A DNA stretch of 64,000 bases from BJ22 sp021298375 (GTDB lineage Bacteria; Planctomycetota; Planctomycetia; Pirellulales; Pirellulaceae): positions 1 to 64,000 of the forward strand of contig JBKDOL010000041.1 of NCBI GenBank assembly GCA_046343015.1. Reading direction: 5' to 3'. Positions 42,107 through 51,914 of the stretch are shown piece by piece (positions within the stretch are counted from its first letter, which is position 1; each line of letters opens with the position of its first letter). The translations under genes and the position numbers were made by a program. The notes beneath the pieces are model-generated. The model saw nothing but the letters and a program-made list of their open reading frames with translations, was not told where the DNA came from and searched no databases.

Positions 42107-44485
42107 CTATTCCCCTCCCTCGCTGGTTTCCTTCGGCTCAGCACCCGATTCGATTGCGGTGCGCAGGGCGATCGACACGATCAGTTTTCGCATGTTGAAC
42201 TCGCTGGCGATGAATTCGTCCGTCAGCTGATCCAGCAACTCCATGGAATATCCCTCGGGTGGCTGCTGGACCGCATGCTGAAAGACCGCTCGCACAAAAT
42301 GCCGGTGGGTCTCACGCTGGCTCACCAAGTACTCCGCTAAATCCCGCGCGCCATTGAGCTGAACTTGCTCCCGCCCCGGCAGGGCAACAATGACTTGAGC
42401 ATCGATCGGGCGACCTCGATCCAAGTCCCGCCGCCGCCCGATCGCATCGTATTTCTCCAGCGCGAAGCCGAAGGGATTGATGGTCTGGTGACATCCCATG
42501 CAGTTGTCAGGACGCGTCTGCAATTCAACTCGCTCGCGCGTCGTCAACTCTCCAGTCGAGTCCTCCGCCAGGGGCTCGACCGCTACCGGCGGCGGTTTCA
42601 AAGCCAAGCCCAGAATCTTCCGGGTGATAAACACCCCGCGGTGAATGGGCGAAGTGGAACGGAAATACGCCAACTGGCTCAACATCAGCGGATGCGTCAG
42701 GAGCCCCGCCCGATCGTCGCCGTCCAGAATAAATTTCTGAAACTCATCCGGCGTGGGAACGTCGGAGCGACTGGCTTCGCCCTCCCCTGGCCCGACCAAT
42801 GAGGGCGCATAGACGGCCTTCATTCGCTCATTCATCCAGAGTTCGTTTGCCAGCAGCAGCCTGCGAAAATCAGCTTCAGGACTCGCCCAGACATCTTCGA
42901 CGAAACGCCAGACCGACTCTTGCAAATCATCCAGCAAGACCTCATCAAACTCGGCAAACGCCTCCTTGTCCTTGCTGATATCAGCTGCTTCTTCCAAGCC
43001 GAGCCAATCCGCGAAAAAACGTTGCCATTTGGCCCGACCAGCAGGGGACTCCAGCAGCCCTTCAGCTAACCGGACCTGCTGCTCCTGCCTGCCCGTGGCT
43101 CCGCTTTTCCGGGAACTCCCAGCCCTTTCGAAATTCCAACTATCCGTCAGGGCCAACGCCATCCGCTCAGCCGTTTGCTGCTCCTCGGAGACCGTTCGCT
43201 CCACGCCTCGGTAGAGAAACCAGGGCGATTTGAGAATCGCCAAAAGACTGATTCGAACTCCCTCCTCGGGCGAACGACCGGAAAACAGCGCGTCGACGTA
43301 CCGTTCGCGTTCGGCTGGCTCGAGAGGACGGCGGAATGCTGCCTCAGCAAACCGCAGACAAAAGGCCCGGCACTTCCCGGCAAACTCGGCTGCATCCGGC
43401 TGGGCACCGACAAAGCCGGGCAAGCGGGCCAAGATCCGGTCTCCCACTTCCCAAGCGGCTTGCGTCGTCGCCTCTTCCCACTCCGGCGTGAAAAGCGACC
43501 CGCGCTCAAACCCCAAACTGTAGTCGTCTGCCGGGAACGGTGTCTGCACCAACAACGTTGGCTTGACCATCTCTGACTTCAGCGAGTGCGAAGAGACAAC
43601 CTCCGGCAACCTCCGCGGGCGGCGCCATAGCCACTGAATCGAAAAGTTCGGGTCTTTGACCTTTAAAGCTTCCACTCGAACTGGGTACCAGCGCCCGCCG
43701 ACTAGCCGCAGTTTGGCCGACTTCTCTGGTTCGTCGCGAGTTGCCACCCAACTGTCGAGCAACGGTTCATCCTGCCGGTTGACAAACAGACGATAGCCGT
43801 TGGGCGAGCGAACCAGCCACTCATACTCCCCCGTCTCGGGAATGAACACCGAGCCGCTCCACTGAATGCAGAATTCCTCGCTCCCCGTTTTCTCTCCCAG
43901 CGGCCCGTGCGATTGCCAATCAAAGTCAATTCGAGGGTCAATTTGCTCGGCAACGCGTTTGTCCTGCTTGTATTCGCGTCCATCAAAGTACTTGGCTTTC
44001 AGCCCAAGTTCGCCGGCCGGTTCCGACCCGCCCAGCAGAGCCTCCCCCAAATCGGCAACTGCCAACTGGTACTGATTCGCTGTCAAGTGTTGGAGTACGC
44101 GGCGGGCCGGTTGCTGATCGTCGCCGCTGACCAGGATCCGCTGCAACAAAAACTCGGCCACGGCCCGGGCATCCTCGCCAACGCATTTACCGGGGTCGTC
44201 CTCGGGCATTGTCTGCTCAATCAGTGAGGCCAACTCCTCGACTGTGTTTGGCCCGGAGAGCCGGTGCTCGTACTTTCCTTCAATTCCCTCGCCTTGGCCC
44301 CCATGACAGGCGATGCACTGCTCTTCCCAGATTGCGGCGCCCCGTGACGATGGGCTGGTTAACTCCTGTCCCCAAAGGCAGCCGACTTCGCAGGCCAAGC
44401 GATCGAGCAAAGCCAAGCTCAAGAGAAACATCGCCCAAGTCGAAATGCGTGCCGGGCTCAGGGAAGATTCGTTTTTCGGCTTCAT
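42107..44485 (-). CDS. Planctomycete cytochrome-like protein (DUF1587/PA14/DUF1595/DUF1592/DUF1588/DUF1585)
   Basis: A 792-residue exported protein. After a signal (AMFLLSLALLDRLA), a c-type haem motif CIACH lies near residue 57. The rest follows the usual planctomycete order: DUF1587 (LTANQYQLAVADLGEALLG, about 130); a PA14-type beta domain (LKAKYFDGREY through YRLFVNRQDEPLLDSW, about 160-270); DUF1595; DUF1592 (about 390-520); DUF1588 with RSTSPIHRGVFITRKILG (about 610); and DUF1585 at the C-terminus. A second CxxCH, CMGCH, is in the DUF1588 region. It presumably transfers electrons in polysaccharide or other extracellular degradation, but no member's reaction is firmly known to me. Upstream of DUF1552 in a two-gene unit. 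Confidence 0.92.
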   Translation of the reverse strand: MKPKNESSLSPARISTWAMFLLSLALLDRLACEVGCLWGQELTSPSSRGAAIWEEQCIACHGGQGEGIEGKYEHRLSGPNTVEELASLIEQTMPEDDPGKCVGEDARAVAEFLLQRILVSGDDQQPARRVLQHLTANQYQLAVADLGEALLGGSEPAGELGLKAKYFDGREYKQDKRVAEQIDPRIDFDWQSHGPLGEKTGSEEFCIQWSGSVFIPETGEYEWLVRSPNGYRLFVNRQDEPLLDSWVATRDEPEKSAKLRLVGGRWYPVRVEALKVKDPNFSIQWLWRRPRRLPEVVSSHSLKSEMVKPTLLVQTPFPADDYSLGFERGSLFTPEWEEATTQAAWEVGDRILARLPGFVGAQPDAAEFAGKCRAFCLRFAEAAFRRPLEPAERERYVDALFSGRSPEEGVRISLLAILKSPWFLYRGVERTVSEEQQTAERMALALTDSWNFERAGSSRKSGATGRQEQQVRLAEGLLESPAGRAKWQRFFADWLGLEEAADISKDKEAFAEFDEVLLDDLQESVWRFVEDVWASPEADFRRLLLANELWMNERMKAVYAPSLVGPGEGEASRSDVPTPDEFQKFILDGDDRAGLLTHPLMLSQLAYFRSTSPIHRGVFITRKILGLALKPPPVAVEPLAEDSTGELTTRERVELQTRPDNCMGCHQTINPFGFALEKYDAIGRRRDLDRGRPIDAQVIVALPGREQVQLNGARDLAEYLVSQRETHRHFVRAVFQHAVQQPPEGYSMELLDQLTDEFIASEFNMRKLIVSIALRTAIESGAEPKETSEGGE

Positions 44486-44650
44486 TTACAACCGCTTTCC
44501 TCAATCGGCAGTCAGGACCACCCGTTCTGCACCATCGTTGGCGTCGCCACTCCCGCCTCGCTACATTATGAGCGATCCACTCTCAACGATCCACAACGCA
44601 AAACGGATCAGCTCCCGCCGCTGCACGATTCCCTTCGGCACCGTGTTGGT

Positions 44651-44694
44651 GGAAAATCACGGTTATAAAAAATCACGGTGACAGAAAATCATGG
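44651..44694. repeat. Short imperfect repeats before the muramidase start
   Basis: Three aaaatca(c/t)gg units at spacings of 16-19 bases directly precede and include the start codon of the GH108 gene. They leave no standard ribosome binding site, so they may reflect duplication of the start region. Confidence 0.6.
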
Positions 44695-45278
44695 CTGAAT
44701 TTGAGATTGCCTTTGACGAGACGATGCTGCATGAAGGAGGTTACGTCGATGACCCGGACGATCGCGGTGGCGAGACCTATCGCGGTGTCGCGAGAAAATT
44801 CCATCAGGCGTGGCCCGGATGGAAAATAGTTGATGAACTGAAACGGGAGAAACCCGACAGCTTCGCAGACCTGCTCGACCAGAAGCAGGAATTGCAGACC
44901 CTGGTTGCCTCGTTCTATCGTGAGCAATTCTGGAGGCCGATCCGAGGTGAACAGCTCAGCGATCAAGCCTTGGCCAACGAGTTATTCGACACGGCGGTCA
45001 ACCAAGGAGTCGGCACAGCCATTCGGTTTTGGCAAGAGGCCCTCAATTTGCTGAACCGCAACGCCAAGGACTATCCCGAGATCGAAGTCGACGGAGTCGC
45101 TGGCGAACGGACACTGGCGACGACAAACCAATTCCTGCAACGAAATCGGGGACAATCCGATCGCCTGTTGAAAGTCCTTAACCTGCAGCAAGGCGCTCGT
45201 TACCTGGAAATCGCCCGGAAAAATCCAGTCCAGCGAAAATTCCTGCACGGCTGGCTGAACCGAATCCGGCTGAATTAA
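44691..45278 (+). CDS. Glycoside hydrolase family 108 muramidase-like protein
   Basis: A 195-residue protein resembling the GH108 / phage endolysin 'secretion activator' family that cleaves peptidoglycan glycan chains. The catalytic-Glu motif appears as LHEGGYVDDPDDRGGETYRG (residues 14-33). The C-terminal part (about 95-190) matches the peptidoglycan-binding half, with ELFDTAVNQGVGTAIRFWQEALN and VDGVAGERTLAT. No signal peptide is visible, as in phage enzymes that need a holin. No holin or other phage gene adjoins it. It lies upstream of the Cys-rich gene on the same strand and divergent from the DUF1592 gene. Confidence 0.85.
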   Translation: MAEFEIAFDETMLHEGGYVDDPDDRGGETYRGVARKFHQAWPGWKIVDELKREKPDSFADLLDQKQELQTLVASFYREQFWRPIRGEQLSDQALANELFDTAVNQGVGTAIRFWQEALNLLNRNAKDYPEIEVDGVAGERTLATTNQFLQRNRGQSDRLLKVLNLQQGARYLEIARKNPVQRKFLHGWLNRIRLN

Positions 45279-45444
45279 ACCCTCCCTATTGGCTGTATCA
45301 CGCCGCAGGACTTGGACATCCAGCTCAAACCACCCAAAACACCCAGCTTACACCAGCCATTGACGCGAGCTATGCTTGGCTTGAGTGGTTTTGCTCAAGG
45401 CAGCGAAACCAAACCTGCTGTTTTCCCGTTTCGGAGACGAATTG

Positions 45445-45807
45445 ATGTCTAAGCTTGCTCTTTGTGTTGTCTTTGCCGCTGCATTTTTCTGTACCCCGGC
45501 TTTTTGTCTGGCTGACTGCGGCTGCGGCGCTCCCTCCAACGCTTGCTGTCAAAGCGCTAATCAAAGCGACTGCTGCCGCAAGCCGACGCGGCTGAAATTG
45601 GCCCGCGTGGAAAAAGAAGTCACTCGCTGCGAACGCGTCTGCGTGGTTGACGAATGCGGCCGCGCCAAGATGGAGCGGGTTCCGGTTACCAAGTGCGTTA
45701 CCCGAGTCCAACTGGTCCGCGTTCCGCGCGAACCACGCCGTGCTCGCTGCTGCGAATCGAGCTGCAACAGTTGCCCGACCAACGATTGTGGTTGCGGCTG
45801 TAAATAG
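45445..45807 (+). CDS. Small secreted cysteine-rich protein
   Basis: A 120-residue protein with a signal peptide (MSKLALCVVFAAAFFCTPAFCLA) and a mature chain of about 97 residues bearing around 17 cysteines, clustered at both ends (DCGCG, ACC, DCC near the N-terminus; RCC, SSC, NSC, DCGCGCK at the C-terminus). The middle is a Cys-poor basic segment with repeated Arg/Val (RVEKEVTRCERVCVVDECG). No named family. Like the 261-residue protein at 24870 it would be disulfide-rich outside the cell, and it also ends in a strong terminator. The ATG at 45445 is the first residue of the signal peptide; the frame is open 20 codons upstream. Confidence 0.82.
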   Translation: MSKLALCVVFAAAFFCTPAFCLADCGCGAPSNACCQSANQSDCCRKPTRLKLARVEKEVTRCERVCVVDECGRAKMERVPVTKCVTRVQLVRVPREPRRARCCESSCNSCPTNDCGCGCK

Positions 45808-45931
45808 TTCCGCAGCGAGGGAAACCCTTCGCGGCTTGGAGGGCTCTGCCCGTTAGCGTGCATTGCCCGCAGTAAAACAAAAGCTCTATCGCTGCCCGGT
45901 GCAGCGGCTGCAGCGGCTCCCTGAGATCCTC

Positions 45932-45963
45932 AAAGGCTTCCGGTGATACGGAAGCCTTTTTTC
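45932..45963 (+). terminator. Strong Rho-independent terminator after the small Cys-rich gene
   Basis: An 11-bp perfect stem (aaaggcttccg / cggaagccttt) with a six-base loop, followed by a T run. Confidence 0.92.
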
Positions 45964-45995
45964 GTTTCGAGACTGGACCGCTCGGGGTGGGCTGA

Positions 45996-47459
45996 TTAAC
46001 TCAAGATCCCCTTGATCAGCTTCCCGTGAACATCGGTCAATCGCATGTCGCGACCGGAGTAGCGGAACGTGAGGCGTTCATGGTCCATGCCGAGCAGATG
46101 CAGCATCGTCGCGTGCAGGTCGTGGATTTCTGTGCGATTTTCCACCACCTTATAGCCATACTCGTCCGTCGCCCCGTAAATGGTGCCGCCCTTAATCCCG
46201 CCGCCGCACATCCAGAGGCTGAACCCAAACGGATTGTGATCGCGACCATCGGAGCCTTGGGCAAACGGAGTCCGACCAAACTCACCCGACCAGACAATCA
46301 GTGTTTCCTCCAGCATTCCACGTTGCTGCAGGTCCGTGAGTAAACCACCAATCGGCTGGTCGACCGCTCGCGCATTGTCTTCATGGCCCTGTTTTAAATT
46401 GCCATGCTGATCCCAGCGGTCGTGACCGATCGAGGGACATGTGAGTTCGATGAACCGCACGCCGCGTTCCAACAAGCGGCGGGTCAACAGGCAATTCCGG
46501 GCAAAGATTGCCGTATGCGGGTTTTTCGAGTCCAGTCCGTACATGGTCTTGGTCGCCTCCGACTCCCCGTCGAGTCGGGCCAACTCCGGAACCGAAGACT
46601 GCATGCGAAATGCGAGTTCGTAATTCGAAATGGCGGCATCCACTTCGTCATTGGCACCGCGAGACTGAACCGTTCCCTTGTCGATTGCCGCCAGTAGATC
46701 GAGTTTCTTTCGCTGAATCGCCGGGTCGCGCTCCAGCGGCCGAATGTTCGCCAGAGGATAGTCGCCCGCATTAAACACCGATCCCTGGTAGGTGGCCGGA
46801 AGGAAGCCGCTGTTAAAGCAGTCCAAACCGCCCGGCGGAATCAATCCGCCATTGAGCACGATAAACCCCGGCAAGTCCTCGCATTCACTCCCCAGCCCAT
46901 ATCCCATCCAAGCGCCCATACTCGGCCGCCCCTGCAACCCACTTCCAGTATGCAGGAAATAATTGGCGTTAGTGTGCTCCGGGAAATTGCTCGCCATCGA
47001 GCGGACAACCGCCAGCTTGTCAACATGCTTGGCGATATTGGGAAACAACTCGCTGACCGGGATCCCGGACTCGCCGTACTGCTGGAACTTCCAGGGACTC
47101 CCCAGCGTGTTGCCGATATTATTGAACTGAGTCGGCTCAATCTTCATCTTGAAGGGCTGGCCATTCTCCTTGCTCAACAATGGCTTGGGGTCCCACGTGT
47201 CAACCTGCGAGGGGCCACCGTCCATGTAGAGATAGACCACGCGTTTGACCTTGGGCGCGAAATGCGTTGGCTTGGGCGCCAGCGGATTGGTTTGGTCCAT
47301 TCCCGCGGCTTGAACCGACTCGCCCTTGGCCCAGCCAGCCAGCAACGCGCTTGCCGCCACGGCACCGAAACCACATCCTGCGCGACGCAGCCACTCCCGC
47401 CGAGACGCAAACGGCGCGGCGACGCGGCCGCACGGATAAGCTGTTCGTTGCATCAACAT
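45996..47459 (-). CDS. DUF1501 protein with Tat-type signal
   Basis: A 487-residue exported protein of a family common in planctomycetes and related to the alkaline phosphatase/sulfatase fold. A Tat-like signal (SRREWLRRAGCGFGAVAASALLAGWA) lies at about 20-45. The body starts RVVYLYMDGGPSQVDTWDPKP (about 70) and ends with LHLLGMDHERLTFRYSGRDMRLTDVHG. Conserved VWSGEFGRTPFAQGSDGRDHNPFGFSLWMCGGG lies near 390. Enzymatic activity unproven. It follows the DUF1549/DUF1553 gene by 42 bp on the same strand, the standard pairing. Confidence 0.94.
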   Translation of the reverse strand: MLMQRTAYPCGRVAAPFASRREWLRRAGCGFGAVAASALLAGWAKGESVQAAGMDQTNPLAPKPTHFAPKVKRVVYLYMDGGPSQVDTWDPKPLLSKENGQPFKMKIEPTQFNNIGNTLGSPWKFQQYGESGIPVSELFPNIAKHVDKLAVVRSMASNFPEHTNANYFLHTGSGLQGRPSMGAWMGYGLGSECEDLPGFIVLNGGLIPPGGLDCFNSGFLPATYQGSVFNAGDYPLANIRPLERDPAIQRKKLDLLAAIDKGTVQSRGANDEVDAAISNYELAFRMQSSVPELARLDGESEATKTMYGLDSKNPHTAIFARNCLLTRRLLERGVRFIELTCPSIGHDRWDQHGNLKQGHEDNARAVDQPIGGLLTDLQQRGMLEETLIVWSGEFGRTPFAQGSDGRDHNPFGFSLWMCGGGIKGGTIYGATDEYGYKVVENRTEIHDLHATMLHLLGMDHERLTFRYSGRDMRLTDVHGKLIKGILS

Positions 47460-47501
47460 TCGCCTCCCAAAAAGTTCAAACGGAACGACCGCCGACGGCC
47501 A

Positions 47502-50500
47502 TCAGTACAGGAACACAAATTCCTTAAGATTGAACAGAACGTGGGCCAAGTCACGCCACGCTTCCAGTTCATCGCCCGATTTGCCGGCGATTTGGCGGAC
47601 ATCCTGTGCCACAAACCTCAAGCAGCGGGCCAGCTCTTCTTCGGTCGGGCCTCGTCCGATCGCTCGGAAAAAGATCCGGCCGATCCGCGACTCAGCGTCC
47701 TCTTCAATCTCCAGCAACCGCCGAGCCCAACGTTCCGCCTGCTCGAGAACAAACGGGTCATTCATCAAAATCAGGGCCTGCGCCGGCACGTTGGAGACAT
47801 TTCTCCGGCCGATTGCACTGAATGGAGCCGGGGTATCGAAAGCCAGCATCATTGGATTCAGGAAATTGCGACGCACCTCAAGATAGACGCTGCGGCGGCG
47901 ATTTCCATCGACAGGTCCGCTGCTCCCCGGGCGACCACGCCCTTGCATAAAGGGGGTCAGGTGGACCGGAATCGACGGGCCATACATCGTCAAATCAAGG
48001 TCTCCGGAAACCGCCAGCATCGCGTCTCGCAACGCCTCGCCTTCCAATCGACGCAGATTGTGGACATGGAAGAGCTGATTGGCAGGGTCCGCCGCTTGTG
48101 ATTTCGCATCAGCGGTCGAAGCCAACTGGTAAGTGTGGCTGAGCACCATCCGCTTAATCATCCGCTTCAAGGACCAGCTATCCGCGGTAAATTCACGAGC
48201 CAGGTAATCGAGCAACTCGGGATGCGTCGGCAACGTTCCCAGCACGCCAAAATTGTCGACCGATTCCACAATTCCCCGACCAAACAGATGATGCCACAGG
48301 CGATTGACGATGACCCGGCTGGTCAAGGGATTTTCGGCCGAGGCAATCTCCTCCGCCAACTTCAGCCGGCCGCTGCCACCTGCCGCCGCATATTCAGCAG
48401 CAGAGGCAAAACCCAAGGCTTCCAAATTGCGCCGGGGAACCACGGCCCCGAGTGACTTGTGATTGCCCCGAATGAACACGTGCTCATCTTCCGGTGTCCC
48501 CTCGGTCATCGCCAAACAATACAGCGGCGCCGGGATGTCTCGCACCTGTTCCCGCCACGCAGTCAAAGCCGCTTCAAGCCCTTGAGCACGCTCCTTGTCT
48601 CCACGAGACTCATAGCCTGGCTGTTTTAATGTTGCCCCAAGCAGCAACGGCGATGGCTCACTCGGCCAATCAAGCTGTTCCGCGCAGTGTCTCCCAAATT
48701 GTGCGGCGACCGTGGCCACATCGGTTGCCTCCCCCGCCAAAGCGACGTGATTCGCCGGATCAATTGAATTGGGCACCCCCTCTCCATCAGAGCAGCATAC
48801 CTCCCCCAGCTCAAAGTACCCCGCTCCCTGATCAATGAACTCGAGGTGAGCGGTATGGCCAATGTAATTGCGCAGCGAGCCGGCAATCGTCACCCAACCG
48901 AATTCGGACATCTCCGGCAGGCCGATCGTCATTCCTTCAAACAGCAGGCCGTTGTAAATGTCCATGTCGTAACCATCGACAATCACTCGCGCCTGGCCTC
49001 CCTTGCCGCGATAGCGAAAGTGAATCTGTCCATGCTCAACCCTGAATGTCGGGGAGCGAAGTACGCCCTGAAAGCCATCCCCCCAGCGCCGGCTGCTGAC
49101 AATTCCTCCCGGAAGCAGCGAGCCGTCTGGCGCCAGACTGTTCCGCTCGCGCCATGCTTCCGTCAAGCCAACACCTGTGACAAACCAGCCGGAGAAACCA
49201 GCCGCGAAATCCGCCAAAGTTACGGACTTCTGCCGCTTCTCCCGCCAAGTTGCGGTAACCGATTTCAGCTCGGCACGAACTGTCTGCAAGGCCTCGGCCT
49301 CGGAGCGCTCGCCCAATTCACTCAGCCGCCGGAGGAAGAACGCCGGGTGAGCCCAATCCCGCGCCTGATTGACCAGTTCGATCCCGTTCAGGAACTCCAG
49401 CGGCTGGCCCATCACATTGCTCTTTTGATTTAACTTCTGGAACCAGGCTTCCTGAGTTGCCTGTTCGTCAGCTTTCACCAAACGAAGGCAATCGAGGCCG
49501 AAACGCAGTGGCGCCGCTTGCCCCGGTGCAGCCTCAGCCAGCCGGACTTTCAATTGATGCTCTCCCGCGCCCAGACTTCTCAACCCCCGGACCAAAGGCT
49601 GCGGCCGATGGCCACTCGCTTCAAGACAATCGACTTCCTCGCCCAAGGGCTGGTCGTCAAGAGTCAACTGGGCTCGAGCATATTCGGGGCCCTCAGTCAA
49701 AAACCCGACAATCTGGTAATCGCCAGCCACAGACAGATCGAACTTCAGTTCCAATTCTCCGCCGGGCGTTCCCCCGGTCCAAAGCAATTGATGATCGCCG
49801 CTCCAGCTGAGCCCATCCCGCGCGGGGAGATGCTCCGGTTTCACTTCACCCACGGACGGCGAGGTCACACGCATTGCCTCCCCTTGCACCAATGTCTCAG
49901 CAGGCTGGGGCGGCCGTGGATGCTCGCGGAGAAACCGGATTACTTCCAGCCATGGCTCCGGGCGCGAAAGGCCCTGAACATAGGCAGACTGCTGCCATTC
50001 TCTCAGCGCGGCTGCAACCGTTCGCTCCTGTTCTCGTGAAAGGGCAAGCTTCTCAGCAATTTTGCCTCCCGGATCGAGCATTCCCTTTTGATGGCGACTG
50101 CTTTGCAGAAAGCCACTCAGTGCGTAGTAATCCTCGGTCGTGATCGCATCGAACTTATGCTCGTGACAGCGGGCACAACTGACCGTCAATCCCAGGAACG
50201 TTTTGCTGAGCACATCGATTTGGTTATCGATATGCCCGGCCTCGTCACCTTTCACATCTACGGGAGAATGTGTTTCCTCCCCGAAATACCAGAATCCGGT
50301 GCCAATCAGGGCTTCGTTGTATCGTTCCGTTGGGTGCAGGCGTGGCTCGGGTAAGAGATCCCCCGCGATTTGCTCCTTGATGAACTGGTCGTAGGGAACA
50401 TCGGCGTTAAAGGCGCGAATCAGATAATCCCGGTATCGAAAAGCCTCGGGGATCGGGTAATCAAACTCATGTCCATAAGTTTCCGCATAACGCGTGAGGT

Positions 50501-51287
50501 CCATCCAATGCCGCGCCCACCGCTCACCGAATTGGGGCGACGCCAGCAGGCGGTCAACCACCCGCTCCAAGGCCTCTGGCGAGCTGTCGGCAAGAAAGGC
50601 CTGAATTTCCTCAGCTGAAGGCGGCAGGCCAATCAGGTCAAAATGGACCCGCCGCAGAAGCAGCGACCGCTCAGCATCTTCAGCCGGCCGCACACCAGCA
50701 GCCTCGATTTTCGCCAACACAAACGCATCAATCGGATCGCGGACCCAAGCTGAATCGGTGACTTGCGGCGGATGGACCTGGGCGATTCCCTGCCAGCACC
50801 AGTGCTCCGACTTCCGCTGCGCGACGTCTATTTTGTCTTCCGATTTCCGCTTGGCGTTGGCGGAGTCCGCCGGCCACGGGGCGCCGCGCTTGACCCACTC
50901 GGCGATTAACTCAATTTCAGCTGCCGGCAACTTGGAATCGGGAGGCATTTCATACCCCCCCTCCCAGCGAATGGCCTGCAGCATCAGGCTCTGGTCGACC
51001 TGCTTGAGATCAAGCGCTGGGCCGGTGTCGCCCCCCTCGAGAATATCCGCCCGCGAGGTCAGGTGAAGACCGCCCGACCCCTCGCCTTCGCCATGGCATT
51101 CATAGCAGCGTTCCACGAGGATGGGGCGGATTTTCGCCTCAAAAAACTCGACATCGGCGGCTGAGAATGACTCCTGTCCGGCTGCCGGTTGCGGTCCATT
51201 CAAGAGTTCGAAGGCCAGAAACAGGGCGAGCAATCTGACCAGCGGCAAGCCAAGCTTGGGGAACAGGAGTCTTGGTTCAACCAACAT
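47502..51287 (-). CDS. Planctomycete cytochrome-like protein (PSCyt1/DUF1549/DUF1553)
   Basis: A 1261-residue exported protein. A signal peptide (LVRLLALFLAFELLNG) is followed by PSCyt1 with haem motif CYECHG (about residue 62) and MPPDSKLP as possible distal ligand; then DUF1549 (about 178-390), with the second haem motif CARCHEHKFD (about 370); then a long beta-rich insert (about 520-830) with two carbohydrate-binding-like segments (GDYQIVGFLTEGPEYARAQL; IHFRYRGKGGQARVIVDG); then DUF1553 (about 985-1245) with RVIVNRLWHHLFGRGIVES. The family is thought to act in redox or polysaccharide metabolism at the surface, without a proven reaction. It forms a unit with the DUF1501 gene. Confidence 0.94.
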   Translation of the reverse strand: MLVEPRLLFPKLGLPLVRLLALFLAFELLNGPQPAAGQESFSAADVEFFEAKIRPILVERCYECHGEGEGSGGLHLTSRADILEGGDTGPALDLKQVDQSLMLQAIRWEGGYEMPPDSKLPAAEIELIAEWVKRGAPWPADSANAKRKSEDKIDVAQRKSEHWCWQGIAQVHPPQVTDSAWVRDPIDAFVLAKIEAAGVRPAEDAERSLLLRRVHFDLIGLPPSAEEIQAFLADSSPEALERVVDRLLASPQFGERWARHWMDLTRYAETYGHEFDYPIPEAFRYRDYLIRAFNADVPYDQFIKEQIAGDLLPEPRLHPTERYNEALIGTGFWYFGEETHSPVDVKGDEAGHIDNQIDVLSKTFLGLTVSCARCHEHKFDAITTEDYYALSGFLQSSRHQKGMLDPGGKIAEKLALSREQERTVAAALREWQQSAYVQGLSRPEPWLEVIRFLREHPRPPQPAETLVQGEAMRVTSPSVGEVKPEHLPARDGLSWSGDHQLLWTGGTPGGELELKFDLSVAGDYQIVGFLTEGPEYARAQLTLDDQPLGEEVDCLEASGHRPQPLVRGLRSLGAGEHQLKVRLAEAAPGQAAPLRFGLDCLRLVKADEQATQEAWFQKLNQKSNVMGQPLEFLNGIELVNQARDWAHPAFFLRRLSELGERSEAEALQTVRAELKSVTATWREKRQKSVTLADFAAGFSGWFVTGVGLTEAWRERNSLAPDGSLLPGGIVSSRRWGDGFQGVLRSPTFRVEHGQIHFRYRGKGGQARVIVDGYDMDIYNGLLFEGMTIGLPEMSEFGWVTIAGSLRNYIGHTAHLEFIDQGAGYFELGEVCCSDGEGVPNSIDPANHVALAGEATDVATVAAQFGRHCAEQLDWPSEPSPLLLGATLKQPGYESRGDKERAQGLEAALTAWREQVRDIPAPLYCLAMTEGTPEDEHVFIRGNHKSLGAVVPRRNLEALGFASAAEYAAAGGSGRLKLAEEIASAENPLTSRVIVNRLWHHLFGRGIVESVDNFGVLGTLPTHPELLDYLAREFTADSWSLKRMIKRMVLSHTYQLASTADAKSQAADPANQLFHVHNLRRLEGEALRDAMLAVSGDLDLTMYGPSIPVHLTPFMQGRGRPGSSGPVDGNRRRSVYLEVRRNFLNPMMLAFDTPAPFSAIGRRNVSNVPAQALILMNDPFVLEQAERWARRLLEIEEDAESRIGRIFFRAIGRGPTEEELARCLRFVAQDVRQIAGKSGDELEAWRDLAHVLFNLKEFVFLY

Positions 51288-51914
51288 CCGAACTTTCCTC
51301 TGCGATTGGTTTCAGCCTGACCCCGACGGCCAGACGCTCTTACGCTTTCAACAGTACCGCCCCGACCGGTAACTCCCGCTGTCAAATCACGGAGCAAAAC
51401 AGGGCGTTCGTCGCTCCCATTGTAACCTTCCCGCAAACCCGCGGCGACATTCTTGGCCAGACTGCTGCGTGCAACTGCTGCGTGCACAGGTTTTTGAATT
51501 TTCAGACACAACCGAAAGCGAGCCTCGCCCTTGGCTACTTCCAAAACCAGGCTGGAAACCCGATCCGGGGGTTCGGTCATGCCGAATTTTCTGGAAGTGA
51601 AAATCAGCTTGTCGCAATCTGGCGAAGTAGGGTTGGGAGGATGGCGTGCGCCCCTCCGAAGGAGCGGTGCAACAACAGAATGAGAAGCGGTTCGCCGTGG
51701 CCACTGCGGCTTGCGGAAAAGCCTGACAATCAGGGCCGATGAGCAATTTTTTCCGACTCGCGGCTTTTGGAAGGAGAAACGGAGGGGGGCGGGGGACCGT
51801 GATTTGCCGACCGGAGCCGCGCCAGTCCCACGGCCGGAAGCAATCCAATCGGGGATGACTTCCATTCCGCAATCACTTGGTTCGTCGATTGGAGTCGAGC
51901 TTGAGGAGCTTTGA
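51288..51914. other. Divergent intergenic region
   Basis: 627 bp between the PSCyt1 gene (minus) and a small unknown gene (plus). A 13-bp tandem duplication (actgctgcgtgca, 51461-51486) is the only structured element seen. No RNA gene recognised. Confidence 0.4.
51461..51486. repeat. 13-bp tandem duplication
   Basis: actgctgcgtgca occurs twice directly in gene-free DNA. Confidence 0.85.

Noticed and set aside
46950..48101. 383-codon frame antisense to the DUF1501/DUF1549 genes
   Set aside because: Spans the junction of two well-supported genes on the other strand.
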